A DNA stretch of 64,000 bases from Bacteroidales bacterium UBA6267 (lineage in GTDB: Bacteria; Bacteroidota; Bacteroidia; Bacteroidales; UBA1556). Position numbers and translations under genes: made by a program. Below are positions 42,913-56,093 of the stretch, piece after piece; positions within the stretch are counted from its first letter, which is position 1; every line of letters starts with the position of its first letter. The DNA lies in NCBI GenBank assembly GCA_002440745.1, contig DJVB01000049.1, forward strand, positions 130,381 to 194,380. Reading direction: 5' to 3'. The notes under the pieces are model-generated. The model had not been told where the DNA came from, did not search any database, and worked only from the letters and a program-made list of their open reading frames with translations.

Positions 42913-45900
42913 TTATTTTACAATCTCTTCTTTTTCTTCCATTGCTTTGACAATATTCTCATAGTCATCCATGCTTCCAACAATCAAATGTTCGTATTCA
43001 CGAAGACCTGTTCCTGCTGGAATCTTATGACCTACAATAACATTCTCTTTCAAGCCCATCAAAAAGTCGCGCTTAGCATTCACTGCAGCATCAGTAAGAA
43101 CTTTAGTTGTTTCTTGGAAGGAAGCAGCAGAAATGAAACTTGATGTTTGAAGAGATGCTCTTGTGATACCCTGAAGAATCTGAGTGGCGGTTGCGGCTTT
43201 AGCATCGCGTGCTTCAACCAAACGCATATCCTTTCTTCTAAGATTTGAGTTTTCATCCCGCAAACGTCTTGCGCTAATAATCTGACCTGGTTTAAGCACT
43301 TCAGAATCACCGGCTTCAATAACAATTTTCTTATCGAAAATCCAGTCGTTTTCTTCCATGAAATCAACCTTATTCACAACTTCATTCTCCAAGAATCTTG
43401 TATCACCTGGGTCTTCAATTTCGACCTTGCGCATCATTTGACGTACAATTACTTCAAAATGCTTATCATTAATTTTCACACCTTGAAGTCGATATACTTC
43501 TTGAACTTCATTAACGATATATTCCTGAACTTCAGTTGGTCCTTTTACAGCGAGAATACTAGCAGGAGTCATAGCACCTTCTGAAAGAGGTGTACCAGAC
43601 TTAACGAAGTCGTTCTCTTGAGCTAAAATTTGTTTTGATGTGGGAATCAGATAACGCTTTTCTTCACCGGTTTTAGAGGTAATGATAACTTCTCTATTTC
43701 CACGTTTTAGCTTTTTGTTAAAGGTAACAGTACCATCAATTTCGGCAACAACAGCAGGATCGCTGGGATTTCGGGCCTCGAAGAGCTCGGTTACACGAGG
43801 CAAACCTCCGGTGATGTCACCAGATTTACCAACGGCACGTGGTATTTTAACTAAGATTTCTCCGGCTTTAATCATGTCTCCCTCGTTAACAATTACGTGA
43901 GACTCAACAGGAATATCATAGCTACGCAATTCATTTCCAGACTCATCTACGATAAGAATAACGGGATTCTTTGATTTAACTTTAGCCTCAATAATTACTT
44001 TATCTTTATAACCGGTTTGTTCATCCGAAACTACCTTATAGGTTTGACCTTCAATGATATTTTCAAAAACAATTTTTCCGGTAACTTCCGAAACGATCGG
44101 AGCATTATAAGGATCCCAACTACAAATCAAATCCTCTTTATTTACAACATCACCTTCGCCGAAATACAAATTGGAACCATAAGGCACATGATGAGACGCA
44201 AGAATGACACCCGTAGCAATATCCCTAATTTTCATTTCAGCCGAGCGACCTATTACAATCTTATATAGTTCGCCATCTGAATTGGTAAAGTCAACATAAC
44301 GCAGTTCATCGAACTCTAATTTACCATTATTACGTGATTTAATATTGGAAGTGATGGCAATGCTGGATGCAGTACCCCCAACGTGGAAGGTACGAAGTGT
44401 AAGCTGCGTACCTGGCTCACCAATTGACTGAGCAGCAATAACACCAACAGCTTCACCTTTCTGTACCATTCTGCCGGTTGCCAAATTGCGACCATAACAT
44501 TTAGAACATACACCCTTACGTGATTCGCAAGTCAATACCGAACGGATTTCGATTTGGTCGATGCCAGCATCTTCAATTTCTTTGGAAATACTTTCGGTTA
44601 ACTCGTTTCCTGACGAAACAATTAATTTGCCTGTTTTAGGATGGTAGATATCATGTAAACATGTCCGACCTAAAATACGATCATAAAGCGATTCTACTAC
44701 CTCCTCATTACGTTTCAGAGCACCAACAACTAATCCGCGGAGAGTTCCACAGTCTTTTTCAGAAATGATAACATCCTGAGCAACATCAACGAGACGACGA
44801 GTAAGATAACCCGCATCGGCAGTTTTTAAAGCGGTATCAGCCAAACCTTTACGAGCACCGTGTGTACTGATAAAGTACTCAAGAACTGAAAGTCCTTCTT
44901 TAAAGTTAGCCAAAATCGGATTTTCGATAATTTCGGCAGTGGAGGCTCCAGATTTTTGAGGTTTAGCCATAAGACCCCTCATCCCTGAGAGCTGACGAAT
45001 CTGTTCTTTTGATCCCCGAGCACCGGAATCCAACATCATAAACACAGGATTGAAACCTTGTTTATCTGTAGAAATTTCCTTCATTAAGGTTTGGGTCAAA
45101 CGGGAATTGGTATGTGTCCAAATGTCGATGATTTGATTATAACGTTCATTATTTGTAATGAATCCCATATTATAGTTATTCATTACTTCTTCAACTTCAG
45201 CATTTGCTTTAGCTATCATCGACTCTTTGATTGTAGGAACAAGGATATCACCCAAATTGAACGACAAACCTCCTTCATACGCCATCTTATATCCTAAGTT
45301 TTTGATATCATCCAAAAACTTAGCAGCAACATCATTACCGGTTTTACGGATAAGTAAACCAATAATGTCACGTAAAGATTTTTTAGTCAATAACTCATTT
45401 ACATATCCATAAGCTTCAGGTACAACCTGATTGAAAAGCACACGACCTACTGTTGTCTCGATTAGTTCACAGCTCTTAGGATCGTCTCCTTTTGGGTTTC
45501 TAATTTTAACTTTTATAATCGCATGAAGATCAACTTTTAACTCGTTATAAGCAATGATTACTTCTTCAGGAGAATAAAAAGTCATTCCTTCCCCTTTAAC
45601 AATATGTTCAGGTGCAGATTGACGTGGCTTAGTCATATAATAAAGTCCTAAAACCATGTCTTGTGAAGGCACTGCGATTGGAGCTCCATTTGCTGGGTTT
45701 AAGATATTGTGCGAAGCCAACATAAGAATTTGAGCTTCCAAAATAGCAGCATTACTAAGTGGCACGTGAACCGCCATTTGGTCACCGTCAAAGTCGGCGT
45801 TGAAAGCCGTACATGCAAGAGGATGAAGCTGAATAGCTTTACCTTCAATAAGTTTTGGTTGGAAAGCTTGAATACCTAAACGGTGAAGTGTGGGAGCACG

Positions 45901-47214
45901 GTTTAGAAGAACCGGATGACCTTTAAGCACGTTTTCGAGAATATCCCAAACAACGGGGTCTTTACGATCCACAATCTTCTTGGCGCTTTTTACTGTTTTA
46001 ACAATACCTCTTTCGAGTAATTTCCTTATAATAAATGGTTTATAAAGCTCAGACGCCATATCTTTTGGCAATCCGCACTCATTAAGCTTTAATTCAGGAC
46101 CCACCACAATAACCGAACGACCGGAATAATCGACACGTTTACCGAGCAAGTTTTGACGGAAACGTCCTTGCTTACCTTTGAGGCTATCGCTTAAAGATTT
46201 CAAAGCACGGTTGGAATCGGTTTTAACCGCAGAAGATTTTCTTGAATTATCGAAAAGCGAATCCACTGCTTCTTGCAACATGCGCTTTTCGTTTCTTAGA
46301 ATCACATCAGGAGCTTTAATCTCGATAAGTCTTTTCAACCGATTATTTCTGATGATAACCCTACGATATAAGTCGTTCAAATCGGAGGTAGCAAAACGAC
46401 CTCCATCTAATGGAACTAAAGGACGAAGTTCCGGTGGGATAACCGGCACTACTTTTACTATCATCCATTCAGGTCTGTTTTCGGTACGAGTATTTGCATC
46501 ACGGAAAGCTTCTACTACTTTCAAACGTTTTAATGCGTCTGATTTTCTTTGTTGAGAAGTTTCGTTATTTGCGGCATTTCGAAGGGTATATGAAAGTTCA
46601 TCTAAGTCGAGACGCATGAGCAAATCATGAACTGCATCAGCGCCCATTTTTGCAATGAATTTATTTGGGTCATTATCATCAAGATACTGATTATCTGGAG
46701 GTAAAGAGTCGATGATATCAAAATATTCTTCTTCACTCAAAAAATCGAGGTATTGAAGACCATCTTTCTCTTTGATTCCGGGGCTGATTACGATATATTT
46801 TTCATAATAAATAACCGAATCCAATTTTTTAGTAGGAATTCCCAAAAGTGCTCCAATTTTGTTTGGTAATGTTTTAAAAAACCAAATATGAGCAACCGGA
46901 ACTACTAATTTAATATGTCCCATTCTTTCACGGCGAACTTTTTTCTCAGTTACCTCAACACCACAACGGTCGCAAACGATTCCTTTGTAACGGATACGTT
47001 TATACTTTCCGCAATGACATTCATAATCCTTAACCGGTCCGAATATGCGCTCGCAGAATAAACCATCTCTTTCGGGCTTATAGGTGCGATAGTTGATAGT
47101 TTCAGGTTTTAAAACTTCACCACTGGAACGTTCAAGAATCACTTCAGGTGATGCCAAACTAATGGTTATAGAATTAAAATTCTTTTGATCTGCCGAATAT
47201 TGTTTAAAAGCCAT
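42913..47214 (-). CDS. rpoC: RNA polymerase beta' subunit
   Basis: This 1433-residue subunit carries the catalytic NADFDGDQMAVH magnesium site. The N-terminal zinc site is CHCGKYKRIRYKGIVCDRCG and the second zinc site CESRKGVCSKCYG. The bridge helix/trigger loop regions are intact (IRQLSGMRGLMAKPQ; GEPGTQLTLRTFHVGGTAS). Length is normal for Bacteroidota. It follows rpoB by 28 bp in the same operon and ends at a terminator. Confidence 0.99.
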   Translation of the reverse strand: MAFKQYSADQKNFNSITISLASPEVILERSSGEVLKPETINYRTYKPERDGLFCERIFGPVKDYECHCGKYKRIRYKGIVCDRCGVEVTEKKVRRERMGHIKLVVPVAHIWFFKTLPNKIGALLGIPTKKLDSVIYYEKYIVISPGIKEKDGLQYLDFLSEEEYFDIIDSLPPDNQYLDDNDPNKFIAKMGADAVHDLLMRLDLDELSYTLRNAANNETSQQRKSDALKRLKVVEAFRDANTRTENRPEWMIVKVVPVIPPELRPLVPLDGGRFATSDLNDLYRRVIIRNNRLKRLIEIKAPDVILRNEKRMLQEAVDSLFDNSRKSSAVKTDSNRALKSLSDSLKGKQGRFRQNLLGKRVDYSGRSVIVVGPELKLNECGLPKDMASELYKPFIIRKLLERGIVKTVKSAKKIVDRKDPVVWDILENVLKGHPVLLNRAPTLHRLGIQAFQPKLIEGKAIQLHPLACTAFNADFDGDQMAVHVPLSNAAILEAQILMLASHNILNPANGAPIAVPSQDMVLGLYYMTKPRQSAPEHIVKGEGMTFYSPEEVIIAYNELKVDLHAIIKVKIRNPKGDDPKSCELIETTVGRVLFNQVVPEAYGYVNELLTKKSLRDIIGLLIRKTGNDVAAKFLDDIKNLGYKMAYEGGLSFNLGDILVPTIKESMIAKANAEVEEVMNNYNMGFITNNERYNQIIDIWTHTNSRLTQTLMKEISTDKQGFNPVFMMLDSGARGSKEQIRQLSGMRGLMAKPQKSGASTAEIIENPILANFKEGLSVLEYFISTHGARKGLADTALKTADAGYLTRRLVDVAQDVIISEKDCGTLRGLVVGALKRNEEVVESLYDRILGRTCLHDIYHPKTGKLIVSSGNELTESISKEIEDAGIDQIEIRSVLTCESRKGVCSKCYGRNLATGRMVQKGEAVGVIAAQSIGEPGTQLTLRTFHVGGTASSIAITSNIKSRNNGKLEFDELRYVDFTNSDGELYKIVIGRSAEMKIRDIATGVILASHHVPYGSNLYFGEGDVVNKEDLICSWDPYNAPIVSEVTGKIVFENIIEGQTYKVVSDEQTGYKDKVIIEAKVKSKNPVILIVDESGNELRSYDIPVESHVIVNEGDMIKAGEILVKIPRAVGKSGDITGGLPRVTELFEARNPSDPAVVAEIDGTVTFNKKLKRGNREVIITSKTGEEKRYLIPTSKQILAQENDFVKSGTPLSEGAMTPASILAVKGPTEVQEYIVNEVQEVYRLQGVKINDKHFEVIVRQMMRKVEIEDPGDTRFLENEVVNKVDFMEENDWIFDKKIVIEAGDSEVLKPGQIISARRLRDENSNLRRKDMRLVEARDAKAATATQILQGITRASLQTSSFISAASFQETTKVLTDAAVNAKRDFLMGLKENVIVGHKIPAGTGLREYEHLIVGSMDDYENIVKAMEEKEEIVK

Positions 47215-47242
47215 ATTTATTTCTTAATCAATTACAATACAA

Positions 47243-51061
<3,819 letters not shown>

Positions 51062-51110
51062 GGTTGCAGTCTTTAGAAGATTATTATAAAACCAATGAAA
51101 TATACATCAA

Positions 51111-51143
51111 AGACCTTAGTCCGGAAATACCGGAATAAGGTCT
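51111..51143 (-). promoter_or_regulatory. Long hairpin between rplL and rpoB (attenuator or RNase site)
   Basis: An 8-bp outer stem AGACCTTA / TAAGGTCT and an inner stem TCCGG / CCGGA are separated by small bulges. There is no strong T run, so it looks more like a processing site or partial attenuator than a full terminator. E. coli has a comparable attenuator and RNase III site at this junction. Confidence 0.6.
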
Positions 51144-51171
51144 ATGAAAAGTAAAAAATAAAACAAGTAAA

Positions 51172-51549
51172 TTACTTGATCTCAACTTCAGCACCTGCTT
51201 CTTCGAGTTGAGTTTTAAGAGCGTTAGCTTCGTCTTTTGAAACACCTTCTTTAAGAGGAGCAGGAACGGAGTCAACCAATTCCTTAGCTTCTTTAAGACC
51301 AAGACTTGTAAGCTCTTTAACCAACTTAACGACAGCCAATTTAGAGGCGCCATGAGATTTAAGGATAACATCAAAAGAAGTTTTTTCTTCTACAGCAGCT
51401 TCGCCACCTGCGGCTGGTCCAGCAGCTACAGCAACTGCCGCAGCAGCGGGTTCAATACCATATTCTTCTTTCAAGATTTGTGCTAATTCATTAACTTCCT
51501 TTACTGTTAAGTTAACTAACTGTTCTGCAAAAGCTTTTAAATCTGCCAT
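51172..51549 (-). CDS. rplL: Ribosomal protein bL12 (L7/L12)
   Basis: The protein has 125 residues. It has an N-terminal dimerisation helix (LKAFAEQLVNLTVKEVNELAQIL), an alanine/glycine hinge (AAAAVAVAAGPAAGG) and a C-terminal factor-binding domain (KTSFDVILKSHGASKLAVVKLVKELTSLGLKEAKELVD). It forms the ribosomal stalk that recruits translation GTPases such as the EF-Tu encoded upstream. Gap to rplJ 60 bp. Confidence 0.99.
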   Translation of the reverse strand: MADLKAFAEQLVNLTVKEVNELAQILKEEYGIEPAAAAVAVAAGPAAGGEAAVEEKTSFDVILKSHGASKLAVVKLVKELTSLGLKEAKELVDSVPAPLKEGVSKDEANALKTQLEEAGAEVEIK

Positions 51550-51609
51550 TTTCTATTCTATTTATGTTCTTTATCGAACGGGTTAAAAATTAATTTCAAT
51601 TAAATAATA

Positions 51610-52137
51610 CTATTCGGATCTTTCAGATAATGTCTTTACGATTCCAGCAATCTTACTACCGCCTGACTGAAGTGCAGAAATAACATTTCTTGCAGGTGAT
51701 TGTAACAAACCTATTAATTCGCCAAGTAATTCATCCTTAGATTTGATATTTGCCAGAAACTCTAATTGGTCGGCACCGACATAACACATCGACTCAACAT
51801 AAGCACCTTTTAATACGGGCTTATCCGTGTTGAATTTCTTAGTGTATTCTTTTATCAGTTTAGCCGGGCCATTACCAGTTTCAGCAAACATCAAAGATGT
51901 ATCGCCCTTCAAGACTTGATAAAGTTCCTCATAGTCATTATCAACCTCTTCCATTGCTTTCTTAAGCAATGTGTTTTTTACTACTTGTAGTTTGATATCT
52001 CTATTGAAGCATAAGCGACGCAATTCGCTTGTTTGAGAGGCATTCAAAGCTGAGATATCAGCTAAGTACACCACCGGAGATGCTTGCAATTTTGATTTCA
52101 AATCTTCTACAACTAGCTTTTTGTCTTCAATTCTCAT
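51610..52137 (-). CDS. rplJ: Ribosomal protein uL10
   Basis: The protein has 175 residues and is the base of the L12 stalk. It has the N-terminal LSALNASQTSELRR-like segment, VVKNTLLKKAM and a C-terminal helix region ARNVISALQSGGSKIAGIVKTLSE that binds L12 dimers. It follows rplA by only 25 bp, leaving no room for a long autoregulatory leader of the E. coli type. Confidence 0.98.
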   Translation of the reverse strand: MRIEDKKLVVEDLKSKLQASPVVYLADISALNASQTSELRRLCFNRDIKLQVVKNTLLKKAMEEVDNDYEELYQVLKGDTSLMFAETGNGPAKLIKEYTKKFNTDKPVLKGAYVESMCYVGADQLEFLANIKSKDELLGELIGLLQSPARNVISALQSGGSKIAGIVKTLSERSE

Positions 52138-52162
52138 ATCAAATTAATTCAAAAGGTTAATG

Positions 52163-52858
52163 CTATTGAGTTATGCTCTTAGGATCAATACGTACACCCA
52201 TACTCATCGTTGAAGAGATAAATATGGATTTAACATAGGTTCCCTTTGCAGCAGCCGGTTTCAACTTGATAATATTGGAAAGCAATTCTTTAGCATTTTC
52301 AACTAATTTATCATCGCCGAAGGAAACTTTTCCTACAGCGGAATGAATAATTCCAAATTTATCTACTTTAAAATCGATCTTACCGGCTTTGACTTCATTG
52401 ACTGCGCGGGCGATATCCATTGTTACAGTGCCTGTTTTAGGGTTCGGCATAAGTCCACGGGGACCTAAAATCCGTCCTAAGGCACCAACTTTTGGCATAA
52501 CACTCGGCATAGTTATTACAACGTCAACATCAGTCCAACCGCCTTTAATCTTTTGGATATAATCATCCAAACCGACATAATCGGCTCCTGCTTGTTTAGC
52601 CTCATCCTCTTTATCGGGAGTACATAAAACCAATACTTTTTTCGTTTTACCTGTGCCATGAGGGAGAGTCACTGAGCCGCGAACCATTTGGTTAGCTTTT
52701 CGAGGATCCACACCTAAACGAACATCAAGGTCAACGGAAGCGTCAAAAGTTGTTGTGGTAATATCCTTAACAATTTTAACAGCTTCAGCAAGGTTGTATG
52801 CCTTTTCCTTATCAAGTTTGGCTAAAACTTCTTTACGTTTCTTGGTTAACTTTGCCAT
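52163..52858 (-). CDS. rplA: Ribosomal protein uL1
   Basis: The protein has 231 residues. Typical segments are LTKKRKEVLAKLDKEKAYNL, VRLGVDPRKANQMVRGSVTLPHGTGK, MPKVGALGRILGPRGLMPNPKTGTV and YVKSIFISSTMSMGVRID. L1 binds the mobile stalk of 23S rRNA and in many bacteria represses its own mRNA. It sits 23 bp after rplK. Confidence 0.99.
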   Translation of the reverse strand: MAKLTKKRKEVLAKLDKEKAYNLAEAVKIVKDITTTTFDASVDLDVRLGVDPRKANQMVRGSVTLPHGTGKTKKVLVLCTPDKEDEAKQAGADYVGLDDYIQKIKGGWTDVDVVITMPSVMPKVGALGRILGPRGLMPNPKTGTVTMDIARAVNEVKAGKIDFKVDKFGIIHSAVGKVSFGDDKLVENAKELLSNIIKLKPAAAKGTYVKSIFISSTMSMGVRIDPKSITQ

Positions 52859-52881
52859 TTTTGATTAAATTTAAAAATAAA

Positions 52882-53322
52882 TTACAATTCAGGGAAATCA
52901 CCTTGTACGGTTATTCCCATAGAGCGAGCCGTGCCGGCTACCATGGTCATAGCTGACTTTAACTCAAATGCGTTAAGGTCAACCATTTTGGCTTCGGCTA
53001 TTGTACGAACCTGATCCCAGGTAATAGAGGCCACTTTATTTCGGTTAGGCTCTGCAGAACCTTTCTTCAATTTAGCAACTTCCATCAATTGTACAGCAAC
53101 CGGAGGAGTTTTAATAACAAAATCAAAAGATTTGTCGGCATAAACAGTAATAATAACTGGCAATACTTTTCCTGCTTGATCTTGAGTACGAGCATTGAAC
53201 TGCTTACAAAACTCCATGATATTCACCCCTTTAGCACCTAATGCAGGTCCAATTGGAGGGGATGGATTGGCTGCTCCACCTTTGACTTGTAATTTAACTA
53301 ATCCACTTATTTCTTTTGCCAT
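52882..53322 (-). CDS. rplK: Ribosomal protein uL11
   Basis: The protein has 146 residues: KLQVKGGAANPSPPIGPALGAKGVNIMEFCKQFNART at the N-terminus and the rRNA-binding domain ending ARSMGITVQGDFPEL. It belongs to the GTPase centre of the 50S subunit. It follows nusG by 64 bp. Confidence 0.99.
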   Translation of the reverse strand: MAKEISGLVKLQVKGGAANPSPPIGPALGAKGVNIMEFCKQFNARTQDQAGKVLPVIITVYADKSFDFVIKTPPVAVQLMEVAKLKKGSAEPNRNKVASITWDQVRTIAEAKMVDLNAFELKSAMTMVAGTARSMGITVQGDFPEL

Positions 53323-53386
53323 CTTTTTGGATTTTTAAAAAGATTAATTAATTTTAACCTCGTGATACCGTAACAAATATCTGAGA

Positions 53387-53935
53387 TTATTCTTTCTCAA
53401 CTTGCATAAAGCCTAAATCTAAAGGCGTTTTTCGTCCGAAAATTTTCACCATTACTTTCAAGCGCTTCTTTTCTTCATTTATTTCTTCGATAACACCGGA
53501 GAAACTGGAAAATGGGCCATCAGTAACTGTAACTGTTTCGCCAACGATAAAGGGTACATTGAAAAACTCGCCTTGTTCGGCTAATTCGTCAACTTTACCA
53601 AGGATTCGGTTAACTTCACTGGGGCGGAGTGGAACAGGATTACCTCCTTTTTCAGCTCCGAGAAAACCAATGACGTTAGGCACATCTTTAATGGTATGAG
53701 CGACCTCACCAATTAAGGCGGCTTTTATGAGCACATATCCAGGGAAATAATTTCTTTCTTTGCTTATCTTTTTTCCTTTTCGAATTTGATAAACCTTTTC
53801 GGTCGGAATGAGCACCTGTTCAATTAAATCCTCAAAAGCAAGACGTTTAATCTCACTTTCGATGTATTCTTTTACTTTAGCCTCTTTTCCGCTTACCGCC
53901 CTGACTACATACCAATTTTTGCTAACTTCGCTCAT
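53387..53935 (-). CDS. nusG: Transcription termination/antitermination factor NusG
   Basis: The protein has 182 residues. The NGN domain is seen in KNWYVVRAVSGKEAKVKEYIES and YFPGYVLIKAAL. The KOW domain is seen in FIVGETVTVTDGPFSSFSGVIEEI. NusG rides on RNA polymerase and couples it to ribosomes or Rho. It follows secE in the usual order. Confidence 0.98.
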   Translation of the reverse strand: MSEVSKNWYVVRAVSGKEAKVKEYIESEIKRLAFEDLIEQVLIPTEKVYQIRKGKKISKERNYFPGYVLIKAALIGEVAHTIKDVPNVIGFLGAEKGGNPVPLRPSEVNRILGKVDELAEQGEFFNVPFIVGETVTVTDGPFSSFSGVIEEINEEKKRLKVMVKIFGRKTPLDLGFMQVEKE

Positions 53936-53994
53936 AATAAAATTTATGCCTGCTTTAGGTGTTGAGTAAATACGATGAATTCATTTTTAAGCCT

Positions 53995-54186
53995 TTAAAA
54001 AAGGCTATAAAAAAGCTGTAGAATGTTTTTAAACGAGATATCCATCAAGAACACCACCAAAGCGATGATCAGGGAAGCAATGGATACTACAATAGCACTG
54101 TTTTGCAATTCGGCATACGTAGGCCAACTCACCTTGTGCATTAATTCATCGTAACTTTCCTTTATATAATCTACTACTTTTGCCAT
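53995..54186 (-). CDS. secE: Preprotein translocase subunit SecE
   Basis: The short single-helix SecE has 63 residues: amphipathic KVVDYIKESYDELMHKVSWPTYAELQNSAIVV, then one transmembrane helix (IASLIIALVVFLMDISF). It stabilises SecY. The start is the ATG at 54186. A longer frame to 54261 only translates the tRNA-Trp gene just upstream and is rejected. Confidence 0.96.
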   Translation of the reverse strand: MAKVVDYIKESYDELMHKVSWPTYAELQNSAIVVSIASLIIALVVFLMDISFKNILQLFYSLF

Positions 54187-54203
54187 AGTTGTATAAGTTG
54201 TTG

Positions 54204-54276
54204 CACGGGAGGTAGGACTCGAACCCACGACTCCTGGTTTTGGAGACCAGAGCTCTACCAACTGAGCTACTCCCGT
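54204..54276 (-). tRNA. trnW: tRNA-Trp (CCA anticodon)
   Basis: 73 nt on the minus strand with a 7-bp acceptor stem ACGGGAG / CTCCCGT, D arm AGCTCAGTTGGTAGAGC, anticodon loop with CCA, and T arm GTGGGTTCGAGTCCTAC. No CCA tail is encoded. It sits between tuf and secE, a widespread bacterial order. Confidence 0.97.
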
Positions 54277-54292
54277 TTAATAAGTTTATTTA

Positions 54293-54330
54293 CAAAAAGA
54301 TATGATACCTCCATCAGGAGGCATCATATC
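54293..54330 (-). terminator. Terminator after tuf
   Basis: A 14-bp stem GATATGATGCCTCC / GGAGGTATCATATC (one G-T pair) with loop TGAT is followed by TTTTT on the minus strand. tRNA-Trp-secE would need read-through or a promoter I cannot see. Confidence 0.85.
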
Positions 54331-54354
54331 GAAATATTTAACTTTTAAATAAAC

Positions 54355-55542
54355 TTAGTCTAATAATTCTGTTACCTGACCTGCACCAACAGTTCTACCA
54401 CCTTCACGGATTGCGAAACGAAGACCTTTGTCCATTGCAATCTCGTTGTGAAGCATAACAGAAATTGTTAAGTTATCACCAGGCATAACCATTTCAACAC
54501 CGTCAGGAAGAATAATCTCTCCAGTTACGTCAGTTGTACGGAAATAGAACTGAGGACGGTATTTATTATGGAATGGAGTGTGACGTCCACCTTCTTCTTT
54601 CTTAAGGATATAAACCTCAGCTTTGAAGTTTTTGTGAGGTTTTACTGAACCTGGTTTACCGATTACCATACCACGACGAATTTCGTCTTTGTCGATACCA
54701 CGCAATAACAAACCTACGTTATCACCGGCTTCACCACGGTCAAGAATTTTACGGAACATCTCAACACCAGTTACAACTGATTTGAGTTTTTCAGCACCCA
54801 TACCAATGATATCAACAGCCTCACCTGAGTTAATAACACCAGTTTCGATTCTACCTGTAGCTACAGTACCACGACCTGTAATTGAGAATACGTCTTCAAC
54901 CGGCATAAGGAATGGCTTATCAACATCACGAGGAGGAAGCGGAATCCATGCGTCAACAGCGTCCATCAACTCATAAATTTTCTCAACCCATTTAGGCTCG
55001 TTGTTCAAACCACCTAATGCTGAACCTTGAATTACAGGAGTATTGTCACCATCAAATTCATAGAACGACAAAAGCTCACGAATCTCCATTTCAACCAATT
55101 CAAGGAGTTCTTCGTCATCAACCATGTCAACTTTGTTCATGAAAACAACCATACGAGGCACACCTACCTGACGAGCCAAAAGGATGTGTTCACGAGTTTG
55201 TGGCATTGGACCATCAGTCGCAGCTACAACGAGAATAGCACCATCCATCTGAGCAGCACCAGTTACCATGTTTTTAACATAGTCGGCGTGACCGGGACAG
55301 TCAACGTGTGCATAGTGACGATTGGCAGTAGTATATTCAACGTGAGCAGTATTGATAGTAATACCTCTTTCTTTTTCTTCAGGTGCATTATCGATAGAAT
55401 CGAATGATTTCACTTCTGATAACCCTTTAGCTGCAAGACAAACGGTGATGGCAGCAGTAAGAGTAGTTTTTCCATGGTCAACGTGACCGATTGTACCAAC
55501 ATTAACGTGTGGTTTGGACCTGTCAAAATGTTCTTTAGCCAT
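54355..55542 (-). CDS. tuf: Elongation factor Tu
   Basis: The protein has 395 residues: P-loop GHVDHGKTTLTAAIT, RGITINTAHVEY, DCPGHADYVKNM, NKVDMVDDEE and the domain III end GGRTVGAGQVTELLD. It brings aminoacyl-tRNA to the ribosome. It is the only tuf seen here. It is preceded by four tRNA genes that appear to share its promoter at 55994-56024 and is followed by a strong terminator. Confidence 0.99.
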   Translation of the reverse strand: MAKEHFDRSKPHVNVGTIGHVDHGKTTLTAAITVCLAAKGLSEVKSFDSIDNAPEEKERGITINTAHVEYTTANRHYAHVDCPGHADYVKNMVTGAAQMDGAILVVAATDGPMPQTREHILLARQVGVPRMVVFMNKVDMVDDEELLELVEMEIRELLSFYEFDGDNTPVIQGSALGGLNNEPKWVEKIYELMDAVDAWIPLPPRDVDKPFLMPVEDVFSITGRGTVATGRIETGVINSGEAVDIIGMGAEKLKSVVTGVEMFRKILDRGEAGDNVGLLLRGIDKDEIRRGMVIGKPGSVKPHKNFKAEVYILKKEEGGRHTPFHNKYRPQFYFRTTDVTGEIILPDGVEMVMPGDNLTISVMLHNEIAMDKGLRFAIREGGRTVGAGQVTELLD

Positions 55543-55592
55543 AATGAAAATAGATTAAGTTAAAAGTTAAATAATAATTAGATATAAGATAG

Positions 55593-55664
<72 letters not shown>

Positions 55665-55670
55665 AAAAAG

Positions 55671-55743
55671 AGCGGGAAACCGGGCTCGAACCGGCCACCT
55701 ACAGCTTGGAAGGCTGTCGCTCTACCACATGAGCTACTCCCGC
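55671..55743 (-). tRNA. trnG: tRNA-Gly (TCC anticodon)
   Basis: 73 nt: acceptor GCGGGAG pairing with TTCCCGC (one G-T), anticodon stem ACAGC / GCTGT around CTTCCAA (TCC), T arm GGCCGGTTCGAGCCCGG. Confidence 0.96.
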
Positions 55744-55765
55744 TAATTTACATGATAGGTCAATG

Positions 55766-55847
55766 TGGGGAGAGGAGGATTCGAACCTCCGAAGGTATCA
55801 CCAACAGATTTACAGTCTGCCCCATTTGGCCGCTCTGGAATCTCCCC
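55766..55847 (-). tRNA. trnY: tRNA-Tyr (GTA anticodon)
   Basis: 82 nt with the long variable arm of class II tRNAs: acceptor GGGGAGA / TCTCCCC, anticodon stem CAGA / TCTG around CTGTAAA (GTA), variable arm TTGGTGATACCTTC. Confidence 0.97.
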
Positions 55848-55866
55848 ATAGACATAAAAATATCCG

Positions 55867-55940
55867 AGCCGGTGGACGGATTCGAACCGCCGACCAGCTG
55901 ATTACAAATCAGCTGCTCTGGCCAACTGAGCTACACCGGC
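55867..55940 (-). tRNA. trnT: tRNA-Thr (TGT anticodon)
   Basis: 74 nt: acceptor GCCGGTG / CACCGGC, anticodon stem GCTGA / TCAGC around TTTGTAA (TGT), T arm GGCGGTTCGAATCCGTC. It is the first gene of the tRNA-tuf unit and the second threonine tRNA in it. Confidence 0.97.
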
Positions 55941-55965
55941 TTTAGATTTTCATCATTTCAATTAA

Positions 55966-55992
55966 CAAAAAAAGACCCTTCAAAAAGGGTCT
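55966..55992 (-). terminator. Terminator after hpf, overlapping the tRNA/tuf transcription start
   Basis: AGACCCTT / AAGGGTCT stem with a 4-nt loop and a seven-T run on the minus strand. The predicted start of the tRNA/tuf transcript falls at the left arm of this hairpin. Confidence 0.8.
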
Positions 55993-55993
55993 G

Positions 55994-56024
55994 CAAATGT
56001 AGTAAACAATACCTAACTTCCAAA
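55994..56024 (-). promoter_or_regulatory. Promoter of the tRNA-tuf operon
   Basis: A full match: TTTG at -33 (56024-56021), 19-bp spacer, TACATTTG at -7 (56001-55994), the best promoter in the window by consensus and spacing. Confidence 0.8.
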
Positions 56025-56093
56025 TATTATTTTAAAAAAAATAAATTATTAAGATTACATTAGGTTATGTGATTGTAATTCAATATTTTAATA

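Noticed and set aside
54187..54261. Extended N-terminus of SecE (25 more residues)
   Set aside because: The extra codons are a translation of the tRNA-Trp gene; SecE homology starts at the ATG at 54186.
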